This document shows positions 1 through 8,154 of a DNA stretch of 64,000 nt, piece by piece; the first letter of the stretch is position 1, and each line of letters starts with the position of its first letter. A program made the position numbers and the translations under genes. A model generated the notes under the pieces. That model had not been told where the DNA came from, searched no databases, and was given only the letters and a program-made list of their open reading frames with translations. Source of the stretch: Flavobacterium quisquiliarum (lineage in GTDB: Bacteria; Bacteroidota; Bacteroidia; Flavobacteriales; Flavobacteriaceae); NCBI RefSeq assembly GCF_019308285.1, contig NZ_WWEM01000012.1, positions 233,568 through 297,567 on the forward strand, read 5' to 3'.

Positions 1-1722
1 TTTATGCATAAAATGAAGTGAAGTCAAATAACTCAACGGACGAATAAAAGGCAGATTCCCGCCATTATTATCCATACCACGTGCATAAGTCAAAGTTCCG
101 TTCCAATGTAAATGTTCTAAAATATCATAACTGACATTCATTGACATATTCAAAAGCGTGGCATAATCTAATGAAGTATATCCTTTTACTCCAACCGATT
201 GATAATTCATTGGACTTCCCATGCTAAGGATTCTACCAATAATATAGTTTTCTATGTAGAAATAATTCAGTTTGCCCTGAATGCTTAATCTTTCGTTTTT
301 GAAACCAGCACTTGCATTTCCTTCATACGAAATTTCATTTTTTAAATCAGGATTTCCGATATAATCGTAGCGATCAAAACTATTGTAAATATAGTAGCCA
401 TAGCCTTCAGAAACAGACGGTGCTCTATGTCCGTAACCCGTTCCGACTGAAAAATTAAATTGATCAATATTCAAATTGTAGCCAGCATGCAGACTCGGTA
501 AAAATCTTGTTTTTTCCTGAGGTGCTCCTGGATGGAAAATCCAGTTGAATTCGACATATTTAGAGTAATTGTAATTCACACCCAAAGAACCACCTAAATT
601 TACCTGACTTTTTTCCGAAAGTTCCCAAGAGTTATTCATCGAAAGTCCTGCATAACGAGTGGTAACCCAAGGCCAACTGTAAGCAAACATCGTTCTTTTG
701 CTTCTATCCTGCGGATACATTCTCATTTCTGCAATCGAAAGATTATCGTAGGCGTTCAATTGTATTTCAGACGAATAACTGTTCTTTTTCAAATTGGCTT
801 TCGAAACCAAACCATAAGTCGTACTCCAGCCCGGCATATCCATGTGAACTAAGTTTTCTGGTCGTGTCGTATCGTCCATATAATGTTCGATCGCGTTGAA
901 ATAAATTTTGGAATCAATCACTTTTACCAAGCCATCTTCAAATAATTGTTTGTATGAAGCTGACGTAATTAAAGCACGAGAAAGCGATAAATCCATTGGA
1001 AGTGCTGGATATCCCACATCTTTTGCCATATCAAAAATTGCGTCTACTCTTACAGCAGACAAATCACTTGTTTTATAAGCAAATCCTAATGATGTATTGA
1101 ACTTTTTATATTGCGAATGTTTTACTTCATTGTCATTTCCGTCATAATAATCATCTGCTTTTCGGTACGAAATACTTCCTTCGGCAACAAATTTTTCACC
1201 TGAATAAGCTACATTTCCAAGATTGAAAAATTGTTTGTTATTAAATTCGAAACCGCTTTGGTAAGCTCCGTTCCATTTTTTAGCAAGACCAAAAGGTGTG
1301 CTTTTTCTTTTTAAATCGATGCTTCCAGCAATAGTAGAACCGTGTAAACTTCCTTCCTGTCCTGATTTTATATCAATTGCCGAAAGATTATTACTTTCTA
1401 CATAAGACGTAATCGGATCCATTTTATCTGTACAAGCTCCAAAAATGTGCATTCCGTCAATGGTTACTGTAGAACGTTCTGTGCTCATATTATTCAAAAG
1501 TGGTTCCCAAGCATAGGCACCGCGTTTGATAAAACTGATATTATCTGCCGAAGACAAATACTCATCTACAGAAACCGCCATTTTCATTTCGGTTTCAATT
1601 TTCTTTTTGGTCGCATTTTTTACCTGAACTTCTTCTAAATTTTTGATGCTGTCGTGGTGCGCATGAGAATTTTGAGCTGTTACTGACATTCCCAAAAAAA
1701 GTAACATTATTATATATTTCAT
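1..1722 (-). CDS. TonB-dependent outer-membrane receptor, probably copper-type (C-terminus beyond window edge)
   Basis: Reading from the ATG at 1722 toward base 1 gives 574 codons without a stop, so the C-terminal barrel lies outside the window. Residues 1-17 form a signal peptide ending in VTAQ, followed by a short His cluster (NSHAHH). A plug-like domain follows, with TVTIDGMHIFGACTDKMDP at residues 86-103, then beta-barrel sequence rich in aromatic residues. The C97-x3-M101 pair matches the CxxxM copper site described for the OprC/NosA receptors, with M91 and H92 close by. There is no STN or carboxypeptidase-like domain, so this is a classic receptor and not SusC. Its start lies 4 bases after the stop of the upstream lipoprotein gene, implying one transcript. 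Receptor class is certain; copper as the substrate is inferred from the motif and neighbours. Confidence 0.88.
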   Translation of the reverse strand, partial: MKYIIMLLFLGMSVTAQNSHAHHDSIKNLEEVQVKNATKKKIETEMKMAVSVDEYLSSADNISFIKRGAYAWEPLLNNMSTERSTVTIDGMHIFGACTDKMDPITSYVESNNLSAIDIKSGQEGSLHGSTIAGSIDLKRKSTPFGLAKKWNGAYQSGFEFNNKQFFNLGNVAYSGEKFVAEGSISYRKADDYYDGNDNEVKHSQYKKFNTSLGFAYKTSDLSAVRVDAIFDMAKDVGYPALPMDLSLSRALITSASYKQLFEDGLVKVIDSKIYFNAIEHYMDDTTRPENLVHMDMPGWSTTYGLVSKANLKKNSYSSEIQLNAYDNLSIAEMRMYPQDRSKRTMFAYSWPWVTTRYAGLSMNNSWELSEKSQVNLGGSLGVNYNYSKYVEFNWIFHPGAPQEKTRFLPSLHAGYNLNIDQFNFSVGTGYGHRAPSVSEGYGYYIYNSFDRYDYIGNPDLKNEISYEGNASAGFKNERLSIQGKLNYFYIENYIIGRILSMGSPMNYQSVGVKGYTSLDYATLLNMSMNVSYDILEHLHWNGTLTYARGMDNNGGNLPFIRPLSYLTSLHFMHK

Positions 1723-1726
1723 GTTT

Positions 1727-2638
1727 TTAGAATAAAGTATCAATATATAGTTCGCTCTTCACCCCTTCTACTCCCGGCGTGAAATCGGTTGGAACTACGG
1801 TTCCTTTCAAAATCAATCCGTTTTGGTTCATAAGGATTAAGTTTAAAGTCCAATTTCCCGTCATCGTGTAATTGACAACACCATGATACAAACCATCATT
1901 CTGCTGTGTTAAATCCTGATTGTTTGGCGAAGAATGATTTCCCATTGAAGGTTCCGGCATTCTTGGATCTAATTTTAAAGTATAACCGCTTACTTCTGAA
2001 TAAGAAAACTGAGAAGGATCTGGAAAAGTACCAGCAGGAATTGTTGGTTTATTGTACTTGTAAATACCCGCAACTAAAGGATTTTCTGCCACTTTTGGTT
2101 TTTGCGGAGAAATTAACGCAATTACATATTGTTCGTTATCTTTTCCTGTAAAAGTGGTCATATTCAAGTTTTTATTGCTCTGTTTTTCAACCGAAATATC
2201 TTTATTGATTTCATATTTCTGATTGTCAGCTTTAAAACTTATATATAATTTCCAGCTGTTTGAAACTGCTGTTTCACTCGTAAAAACAGCATATCCAGCG
2301 AAATATTTATTTGTCGCATCATACGATACATTGTATTCGTGCGGACAAGAACTCGAAGTATTTAGTATTGGTAAAACAGTAACTTCAGATGCACTTACAC
2401 TTTGATTGGTTTGTGTATTGCTAACTTTTAGATGAAGTTCGTTATAACCTTTATAAAAGGTTCCGTTTAAAGCTTCAATGCTAATTTTATAATTCCCGCT
2501 GGTTAACGAAACAGCTTCTTTAAACTCATAATATTCTGGAACTTGTGAACCGATTTCAGCTTCATAATCTGTTTTATCGATTGTACAGGAAGTAATCACA
2601 CCTAATAGTGCAATGACTAAAATTTTAAAAGATTTCAT
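1727..2638 (-). CDS. Secreted lipoprotein with FixH/YtkA-like repeats
   Basis: I chose the ATG at 2638 over the one 13 codons upstream because it places a lipoprotein signal at the N-terminus, with lipobox VITSC and the acylated Cys at residue 18. The mature protein of about 285 residues appears to hold two beta-sandwich units. The first contains NELHLKVSN and a Cys-His pair (SCPHEYN). The second contains LDPRMPEPSMGNHSS followed by GLYHGVVNYTMTGNWTLNL, which resembles the Met/His-rich pattern of FixH/YtkA-type domains. It sits between the small Cys protein gene and the TonB receptor gene in the same direction, so a metal-binding or docking role at the cell surface or periplasm is plausible but unproven. 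Confidence 0.72.
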   Translation of the reverse strand: MKSFKILVIALLGVITSCTIDKTDYEAEIGSQVPEYYEFKEAVSLTSGNYKISIEALNGTFYKGYNELHLKVSNTQTNQSVSASEVTVLPILNTSSSCPHEYNVSYDATNKYFAGYAVFTSETAVSNSWKLYISFKADNQKYEINKDISVEKQSNKNLNMTTFTGKDNEQYVIALISPQKPKVAENPLVAGIYKYNKPTIPAGTFPDPSQFSYSEVSGYTLKLDPRMPEPSMGNHSSPNNQDLTQQNDGLYHGVVNYTMTGNWTLNLILMNQNGLILKGTVVPTDFTPGVEGVKSELYIDTLF

Positions 2639-2930
2639 TGGTAATGAATGTTTGAAAAACGTTTTAAAATGCAACATAAAACCATCCTTTTAGGAAAGTC
2701 CAAATGCCGTGAAATTTTAATGGTGTTTTGAATTGAAAATGGATTAAAGCATTTTCAATTGAAGGGATAAGATCAATTCTTTTTGTATGAAAAACCAACG
2801 CAGATTCAAGTATTAAACTGAATTTCTACAATATTTAAAATATAGTAAGAAATACAAAATATTGCCTCTTTTTACATCGTTCCAAAAAAAACAATGCCAT
2901 TAGGATTTAAAAATAGAAAATGATCTCGAA

Positions 2931-3302
2931 TTAAACGAGCGGAGGATGAAAAGTAAGATTAGAAGCCTTGATAGGTTTCTTTTCGAACAAAATAGAAGTA
3001 TTTTCTTTTGATTCGATAACAGGAACTGCGTTGATCACAACTTCAGCCGTGTTTTGAACATAAACAAGCTCTAATTTTTCTTTTAGGCTGTCCTGCATTT
3101 TCTTTTCGTTATCAGAATATTTTTTGATGCTTTTTTGAAGTTCACATCGACCGTTACAATTGTTAAAAACCTGTTTGCGCTGTACACAAATCGTTTTTGC
3201 AATTTCTTCCTGGTTGATTTTGAAAGAAGCATATACAAACAAGCTTCCAAAGGAAGGAGATAAAATTAATATAGAAAGTGCTATGATGATTAACCTTTTC
3301 AA
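2931..3302 (-). CDS. Small exported Cys-motif protein, first gene of the receptor locus
   Basis: A 123-residue protein with an N-terminal hydrophobic segment (about residues 4-26) and then C39, C49 and C53 in the context ICVQRKQVFNNCNGRCELQ. The rest is a charged, probably helical linker. I know similar small proteins with a CxGxC-type motif upstream of flavobacterial metal receptor genes, but no assigned function. About 290 bases separate it from the lipoprotein gene, so co-transcription is likely but not shown. Three conserved-looking cysteines beside a CxxxM receptor suggest metal binding; that is inference. Confidence 0.65.
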   Translation of the reverse strand: MKRLIIIALSILILSPSFGSLFVYASFKINQEEIAKTICVQRKQVFNNCNGRCELQKSIKKYSDNEKKMQDSLKEKLELVYVQNTAEVVINAVPVIESKENTSILFEKKPIKASNLTFHPPLV

Positions 3303-3325
3303 CTGCTCGTTACTTGTTTTGAGCG

Positions 3326-3333
3326 CAAAAATA
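3326..3333 (-). promoter_or_regulatory. Candidate -7 promoter element upstream of the small Cys protein
   Basis: The minus strand reads TATTTTTG, fitting the Bacteroidota -7 consensus TAnnTTTG, 24 bases upstream of the start at 3302. A TTTG sits 24 bases further upstream (3358-3361), slightly outside the usual 17-23 spacing. The assignment rests on the consensus only. Confidence 0.35.
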
Positions 3334-3413
3334 CATCATTTTTATATTTGTTTTAACCAAATCTACTATTTTCTTTTATTTAATTTAACGAAATAGTTTT
3401 TTATCCCTTTTCT

Positions 3414-3863
3414 TTATACAATTGATGTTGCCTTTCTTTCTACCAACTGTACATTGAACCCCAAGTCTTTAGCTGTTCGAACAGTTGGATCATTAGCCAT
3501 ATTATCCATCATGCCTACAATGGTTAGATTTTCAATTTGGTTATTCTTTAAATAATCATATAAATCCGTTTGTATAAAGCTATTGGGATTATTTTTAGTA
3601 ATCACAGTTTCTCCTTCCATAGGCCTAACTTCTTCATATATTTCTGCTCCGTAAGTTCCAGAAATAAAATGAGAAGCATTTTTATGCACTGCAATATGCT
3701 GGATATGAATGATAGTTCTTCGTTTCTTTCTGAAAATTTCTAAAACTTTCTTTGCTTCAGAAGCCACTTCATAACTTCCCTGAAACTCCATTTTCCCTTT
3801 GTAAAAATAATCGTTTTGTATGTCCAACAACAATAATGCAGATTTGGTATATTTTCTTTTCAT
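3414..3863 (-). CDS. Degenerate isochorismatase-like hydrolase lacking the catalytic Cys
   Basis: 149 residues of the isochorismatase-like (cysteine hydrolase) fold. The N-terminus SALLLLDIQNDYFYKG carries the catalytic Asp (D14). The usual nucleophile segment (GxMTxxCVxxTxRxA) reads GMMDNMANDPTVRTA, with Ala where the Cys should be. The family is usually near 180 residues; this copy stops shortly after the DLGFNVQLVE strand. Loss of the nucleophile plus C-terminal shortening suggests a non-catalytic protein or a decaying gene. Flanking genes give no functional hint. Fold assignment is firm; function is not. Confidence 0.7.
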   Translation of the reverse strand: MKRKYTKSALLLLDIQNDYFYKGKMEFQGSYEVASEAKKVLEIFRKKRRTIIHIQHIAVHKNASHFISGTYGAEIYEEVRPMEGETVITKNNPNSFIQTDLYDYLKNNQIENLTIVGMMDNMANDPTVRTAKDLGFNVQLVERKATSIV

Positions 3864-4469
3864 TACAGTATATTAACCTTTAAAATCTAAAAAAAATACT
3901 GCTGGTTTCAGTTGCTAAGTTCAATCCAAATCTATTGCAAACATTAAAAAACAAATATACTCCGGACCCCTCTAGAGCCTGCCATAAACAGGATTGGTTT
4001 AATGTATTTAAGGAAATAAAAATGGGAGAAATTGTGCAGCTTTTGACGAAACCAGCAGCCCAACAAAAAAAGCTTTAAAACAAAAACTATTTTGTTTCAT
4101 TTAAAAACTTAGCTGCGAAACTAGTCATTTGAAACAGGCAAAAATGGAGCGTTTCTTTACCAATTACGTAATAAGTAAAATATTTCTCCGACAAAAAAAA
4201 CGTAAACAACTGAATTAAAACCTCTTAAAAAACAATCAAATTTTAAGTATTAAAACTTCAATTAATTAGGTCAAAGTTTATCCATTTGATGCAAATAAAG
4301 CAAGACTAATTACACATAAAATTTAATGTTGTTAAGAAAACAAATACCCAACTATATTTTGAAAAATTATGCCTACATTCCCCGTTTACTATACTAAAAT
4401 CATATTAATACAATAGAATATATATTTATAATATAAAACTGTTTGATTTAATTTATAACTAAATACCAC
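3864..4469. other. Gene-free spacer, about 600 bases
   Basis: No convincing gene. An 18-residue frame beginning at 4022 (MGEIVQLL...) is preceded by sequence that could be the decayed end of a former coding region, but I cannot name a parent. The last 150 bases are extremely AT-rich and presumably hold the promoter of the downstream regulator. Confidence 0.4.
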
Positions 4470-6011
4470 ATGCAATTAAAAAATACTCTCCTCCTACTTG
4501 CTTGTTTTCTTTCGCATTGCCTCTGTTATCCACAGCAGTCATTCGAAAGTATTTATACCGAAACCTATCAGATTTTGTTAAGTTCAAATCCGAAAAAAGC
4601 TTTGAGTAATACTGATTATCTCTATACACTCGCAAAAAACAACACTGACAGAATAAAAACGCGTATGCTGAAGGCGCATCTTTTGTATCAATACGGAATT
4701 AATAATGAAGCAATTAATGCATTAAAACAAGCCGATAGTTTGGCTTTGCTGGATAAAGATTATGCTTTTCAGGCTAAAATTTATGGCTTTATGGCTTCGC
4801 TTTACCGTGAAAGCGAGATTTATGACATTGGGAAAACATATCTGAACAAAGCCGTTACGATTAGTAAAAAAATCAAGGACGAAAGTGAAATGTTTCGTTT
4901 TCAAGGAAATTTATCTCAGGAGCTTGCTTGTTATGAACTGCTGGAATCTAATTATTCTAAAGCTATTTTACATCTAAAAAAAGGAATTCAATTATTTGAA
5001 AAGGCAGCTTCTGTAAGCGATAAAAATTATCAAATTGCAATTAACGATGAACTTATTGCCCGTAACTATCTTGAACTGCATAAAGCGGACTCTGCTTTAT
5101 ACCATTACGAAAAAGCTGAAAAAGAACTACAAGAATCTTTGTCTCAAGACAGTCCTTTAAAAGGTTTTATTTATAATGGTTTAGCAAATGTCTATGTTTC
5201 AACGAAAGACTACAAAAAAGCTTTATTGAATTATAAAAAAGCGGAAGAAATTGCCGAAAAATCGGATTACTCTGCCTTAAAACAAGAGGTTTATAATTCG
5301 TTAATGGAATTCTACAAAAAGACCGATTCCAAAAAATACATCACTTACAATGAAAAAAATCTAAAACTGGCAAAAGCTGACAATGACAATAAAAAGGTAA
5401 TTGCAGATGATTTAATTCGTTCCATCCGAAAAAACCATTTGGACAGTCAGTCTAAATATCAAAAACACAAACTTATCATTTTAGGTATTTGTGCTTCTTC
5501 CATTTTAACTACCATCGCATTATATATCTACAAAAGAAAACAGGATCATAAAAAAATAAAAGCTTTTATCGAAAATAACAAAGTTGCTTTTAAAGAAGAA
5601 ACAGAACCCGAAATAAAGAAAGATGCTTCCAAAGAATACATGTCTGAGGCAACTGAAAATGCAATTCTGGAAAAACTAAACGAATTTGAAAATTCCCTTT
5701 TTTATCTCAATAAAACCTTATCGCTCAATTCTGTGGCTTCAGAATTAAATATCAACCACCGTTATTTGTCTTATGTTATCAATAAACATAAATCAAAAGA
5801 TTTTGCGGGATATATTAATGAGTTAAAAATCAATTATATCGTCGATTGCTTAAAAAACGATCCGAGTTATTTAAAATATAAAATAAGTTATCTGGCCGAT
5901 CAAGCTGGTTTTGCTTCGCACACTCGATTTACTATTACTTTCAAAAAAATTACAGGCGTTTCTCCTTTGGCTTTTATTACCTATCTTCAAAATAATAACG
6001 ATGTGGCATAA
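4470..6011 (+). CDS. Membrane-anchored TPR / AraC-type transcription regulator
   Basis: 513 residues. An N-terminal signal peptide (about 1-22) is followed by TPR helices (about 30-330), recognisable from repeats such as AYLNKAV-like and YKKALLNYKKAEEIAEKS. One membrane segment follows (about 333-353, LIILGICASSILTTIALYIY), then a cytoplasmic linker. The C-terminal AraC/XylS double HTH spans about 400-508 (TLSLNSVASELNINHRYLSYVIN, then ISYLADQAGFASHTRFTITFKKITGVSP). Proteins of this layout in Bacteroidota are thought to sense something with the periplasmic TPR part and bind DNA on the inner side. It lies upstream of the ECF sigma/SusCD locus in the same direction, so a role there is possible but unproven. 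Confidence 0.85.
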   Translation: MQLKNTLLLLACFLSHCLCYPQQSFESIYTETYQILLSSNPKKALSNTDYLYTLAKNNTDRIKTRMLKAHLLYQYGINNEAINALKQADSLALLDKDYAFQAKIYGFMASLYRESEIYDIGKTYLNKAVTISKKIKDESEMFRFQGNLSQELACYELLESNYSKAILHLKKGIQLFEKAASVSDKNYQIAINDELIARNYLELHKADSALYHYEKAEKELQESLSQDSPLKGFIYNGLANVYVSTKDYKKALLNYKKAEEIAEKSDYSALKQEVYNSLMEFYKKTDSKKYITYNEKNLKLAKADNDNKKVIADDLIRSIRKNHLDSQSKYQKHKLIILGICASSILTTIALYIYKRKQDHKKIKAFIENNKVAFKEETEPEIKKDASKEYMSEATENAILEKLNEFENSLFYLNKTLSLNSVASELNINHRYLSYVINKHKSKDFAGYINELKINYIVDCLKNDPSYLKYKISYLADQAGFASHTRFTITFKKITGVSPLAFITYLQNNNDVA

Positions 6012-6266
6012 ACGTTTACAATTTTGAATTTTATTAATCATTAGCTTAAAGAGATTGAATGAGTTAAACTGTTTTTTCAGTTTATTTTTACTTTGCAGTA
6101 ATGTTAAGAAAAAGATTATTTCTACAAAAGAGCTCTTTCATTTCAAGCAAATATCAACACAATTCTTTCAAACTCATTTTAACAAAATTATCGCCATTAT
6201 TTTGACCAAAATCTTCAAAATGATGCGAAATATTCGAAATATTATTCAATCAACTGATAAAAGTTA

Positions 6267-6274
6267 TAGATTTG
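6267..6274 (+). promoter_or_regulatory. Candidate -7 element of the ECF sigma gene
   Basis: TAGATTTG fits TAnnTTTG and lies 31 bases upstream of the sigma factor ATG at 6305. No clear TTG -33 partner is visible 17-23 bases upstream. Confidence 0.35.
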
Positions 6275-6304
6275 CCCAAAAACAATAGCAATTTTATTCC
6301 TTAA

Positions 6305-6850
6305 ATGGAGAATACCACATCAGATATTTTATTATGGCAGCAGATCAAAAAAGGTGACATTACCGCCTTTGAGAAGCTGTATGATAGCTACGCTGATGTT
6401 TTACTTACTTTTGCTTTACAATATACTAACGAAACTTCTATCGCTAAAGATGCGATTCACGACGTGTTTTTAGACATTTACAAATACCGAAGCGGTCTTG
6501 CCGAAAATGTCAATGTAAAATCGTATTTGTTTAAAATCACACAGCGAAATGTTTTAAAAAAACATAAAGCCACTCAAAAAACATTTTCTTTAAGTACTGA
6601 CTATGATTCGGTTATATTAAAAGAACTTTCTTTTGAAGACACTTTAATCGAAGAAGAAAACCATCAAGCGCTGAACTCCAGACTGGCTTTTGCAATGGAA
6701 GAACTTACCGATAAACAGCGTAAAGCTTTATTCTACAGATTTAACGAAGACAAACCTTATGAAGAAATTGCTTCTATTTTAGACATTTCTATTGAGTCTT
6801 GCAGAACACTGATATACAGGTGTTTGAAAGAACTTCGAAAAAAACTTTAA
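6305..6850 (+). CDS. ECF RNA polymerase sigma-70 factor
   Basis: 181 residues, the usual ECF length. Region 2 is visible around residues 20-60 (FEKLYDSYADVLLTFALQYT, then AKDAIHDVFLDIYKYR). Region 4 is at about 134-181 (LTDKQRKALFYRFNEDKPYEEIASILDISIESCRTLIYRCLKELRKKL, split here by sense, with the HTH in the middle). A FecR anti-sigma gene follows, then SusC with an N-terminal STN domain, the standard arrangement for a cell-surface signalling cascade. The expected target is the SusCD operon downstream, and possibly its own gene. Confidence 0.93.
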   Translation: MENTTSDILLWQQIKKGDITAFEKLYDSYADVLLTFALQYTNETSIAKDAIHDVFLDIYKYRSGLAENVNVKSYLFKITQRNVLKKHKATQKTFSLSTDYDSVILKELSFEDTLIEEENHQALNSRLAFAMEELTDKQRKALFYRFNEDKPYEEIASILDISIESCRTLIYRCLKELRKKL

Positions 6851-6925
6851 AAAAAGGTTATTTTTTATGTCTATGTTTTACAAGAGTCGTTCTCTTAGTA
6901 TTATATACCCCATAAAAACATCGCC

Positions 6926-7978
6926 TTGCAAATTAATTTTAATAAAATATCAAACGACGAAAAAGATTCTTTAAAGAATCAAATTCGTCATGGACTAATC
7001 GAGCTGGAACAAAAAGAAACCAGACGCAGGAAAAAGAAAAGATTAATCGCCTTTTCTGCTGCTGCGAGCGTGGCACTTTTAGCTGGATTGTTTCTGAACC
7101 GAACTCCAGTAAGCAAACCTAAAACAGATTTAGAGCTCTTTGCTGAAAAAGGAGCAACAACTGAATCTAATGAAGACTTAGAGGATATCTCTCTTGTCCT
7201 GCAAGATCAGAAGACTATTGCTGTACAAGACAGCTCAATCATTAGTTATGGAAAAAATGGCAAAAAAGTTACGGTTGGAGAACTGGCTATCAATACCAAC
7301 TCCAACAGCGCTTCTTTTAATACGGTTAGAGTTCCTTACGGAAAAAGAACGCAAATCGTTTTAACCGACGGAACAACCGTTTGGCTGAATTCAGGTTCAT
7401 CTTTAATTTATCCAACTCAATTTGACGGATCGATTCGTGAAGTGTATTTAACTGGTGAAGCGGCTTTTGATGTCGCACATAACAAAGCCAAGCCTTTTTT
7501 CGTAAAGACAAAAGAATGTAATGTCCGTGTACTTGGAACAGTTTTCAATGTGAGTTCCTATCCTGAAGATGAAACGATTCAAACTGCTTTATTGCAAGGA
7601 AAAGTCCGAATTACATACAACAAAAAAGGATTGTTAAGCAACAAAGAAATTCAGGAAGACTTAACACCTGGAATGATTGCTACAATCAACAAAGATCAAA
7701 AACAGCTTAAAGTAGAACGAAAAGATGTGGCTTCAATATTGTCTTGGAGAGAAGGTTATTTTACTTTCAAAAGTCAGTCTTTGAATACCATTTTAGGGAA
7801 ACTTTCAAAATATTATAAAATTGAATTTATAAAAGGAGAAAATTTAAATCTTGACGCCAATTACTCCGGCTCATTTGCTTTAAATGAAAACCTGAATTCA
7901 CTGGCTAGTACTTTAGCGAGTATTACCAACAACAACTGTACTGTTAACGCAAACCAAAGAACTATTACAATTAAATAA
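6926..7978 (+). CDS. FecR-family anti-sigma factor
   Basis: 350 residues. An in-frame TAG at 6896 and the lack of any in-frame ATG before deep inside the protein leave the TTG at 6926 as the best start, giving MQINFNKISNDEKDSL. A basic stretch (RRRKKKR) precedes a membrane segment at about 43-60. The periplasmic FecR domain covers about 125-230, with VPYGKRTQIVLTDGTTVWLN and the FDVAHNKAKPFFVKT signature. A DUF4974-like C-terminal domain is at about 265-345. It should hold the sigma factor at the membrane and release it when the STN domain of the cognate SusC signals. Only 75 bases separate it from the sigma gene. Confidence 0.9.
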   Translation: MQINFNKISNDEKDSLKNQIRHGLIELEQKETRRRKKKRLIAFSAAASVALLAGLFLNRTPVSKPKTDLELFAEKGATTESNEDLEDISLVLQDQKTIAVQDSSIISYGKNGKKVTVGELAINTNSNSASFNTVRVPYGKRTQIVLTDGTTVWLNSGSSLIYPTQFDGSIREVYLTGEAAFDVAHNKAKPFFVKTKECNVRVLGTVFNVSSYPEDETIQTALLQGKVRITYNKKGLLSNKEIQEDLTPGMIATINKDQKQLKVERKDVASILSWREGYFTFKSQSLNTILGKLSKYYKIEFIKGENLNLDANYSGSFALNENLNSLASTLASITNNNCTVNANQRTITIK

Positions 7979-8071
7979 ATAAAAAAATCAATTCTAAAAC
8001 CACCAAAGCCTATGATATAAGACCAGAAATAAACATATCAACCTTATTTGTAAAAACTAACCAAAAAAAAA

Positions 8072-8098
8072 CCAAAAGATGTTGGAACCATCTTTTGG
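8072..8098. terminator. Perfect hairpin between fecR and susC
   Basis: CCAAAAGATG (8072-8081) pairs exactly with CATCTTTTGG (8089-8098) around a 7-base loop. On the plus strand it is preceded by an A tract and not followed by T residues; on the minus strand the stem is followed by a run of T. As a terminator it would therefore work best on antisense transcripts. It may instead be a processing or mRNA-stability element between regulator and transporter genes. Confidence 0.5.
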
Positions 8099-8154
8099 CA
8101 TTGTAGAACTGTAGTCAACGCTAATTGACTATCTCTTAAATTCAAAACAAAATT

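Noticed and set aside
4022..4078. 18-residue frame MGEIVQLLTKPAAQQKKL
   Set aside because: Looks like the tail of a former gene but no parent family can be named and nothing upstream supports it.
6055..6288. 77-residue plus-strand frame between the AraC hybrid and sigma genes
   Set aside because: Composition is that of AT-rich non-coding DNA, it overlaps the likely sigma promoter, and no domain or signal peptide is seen.
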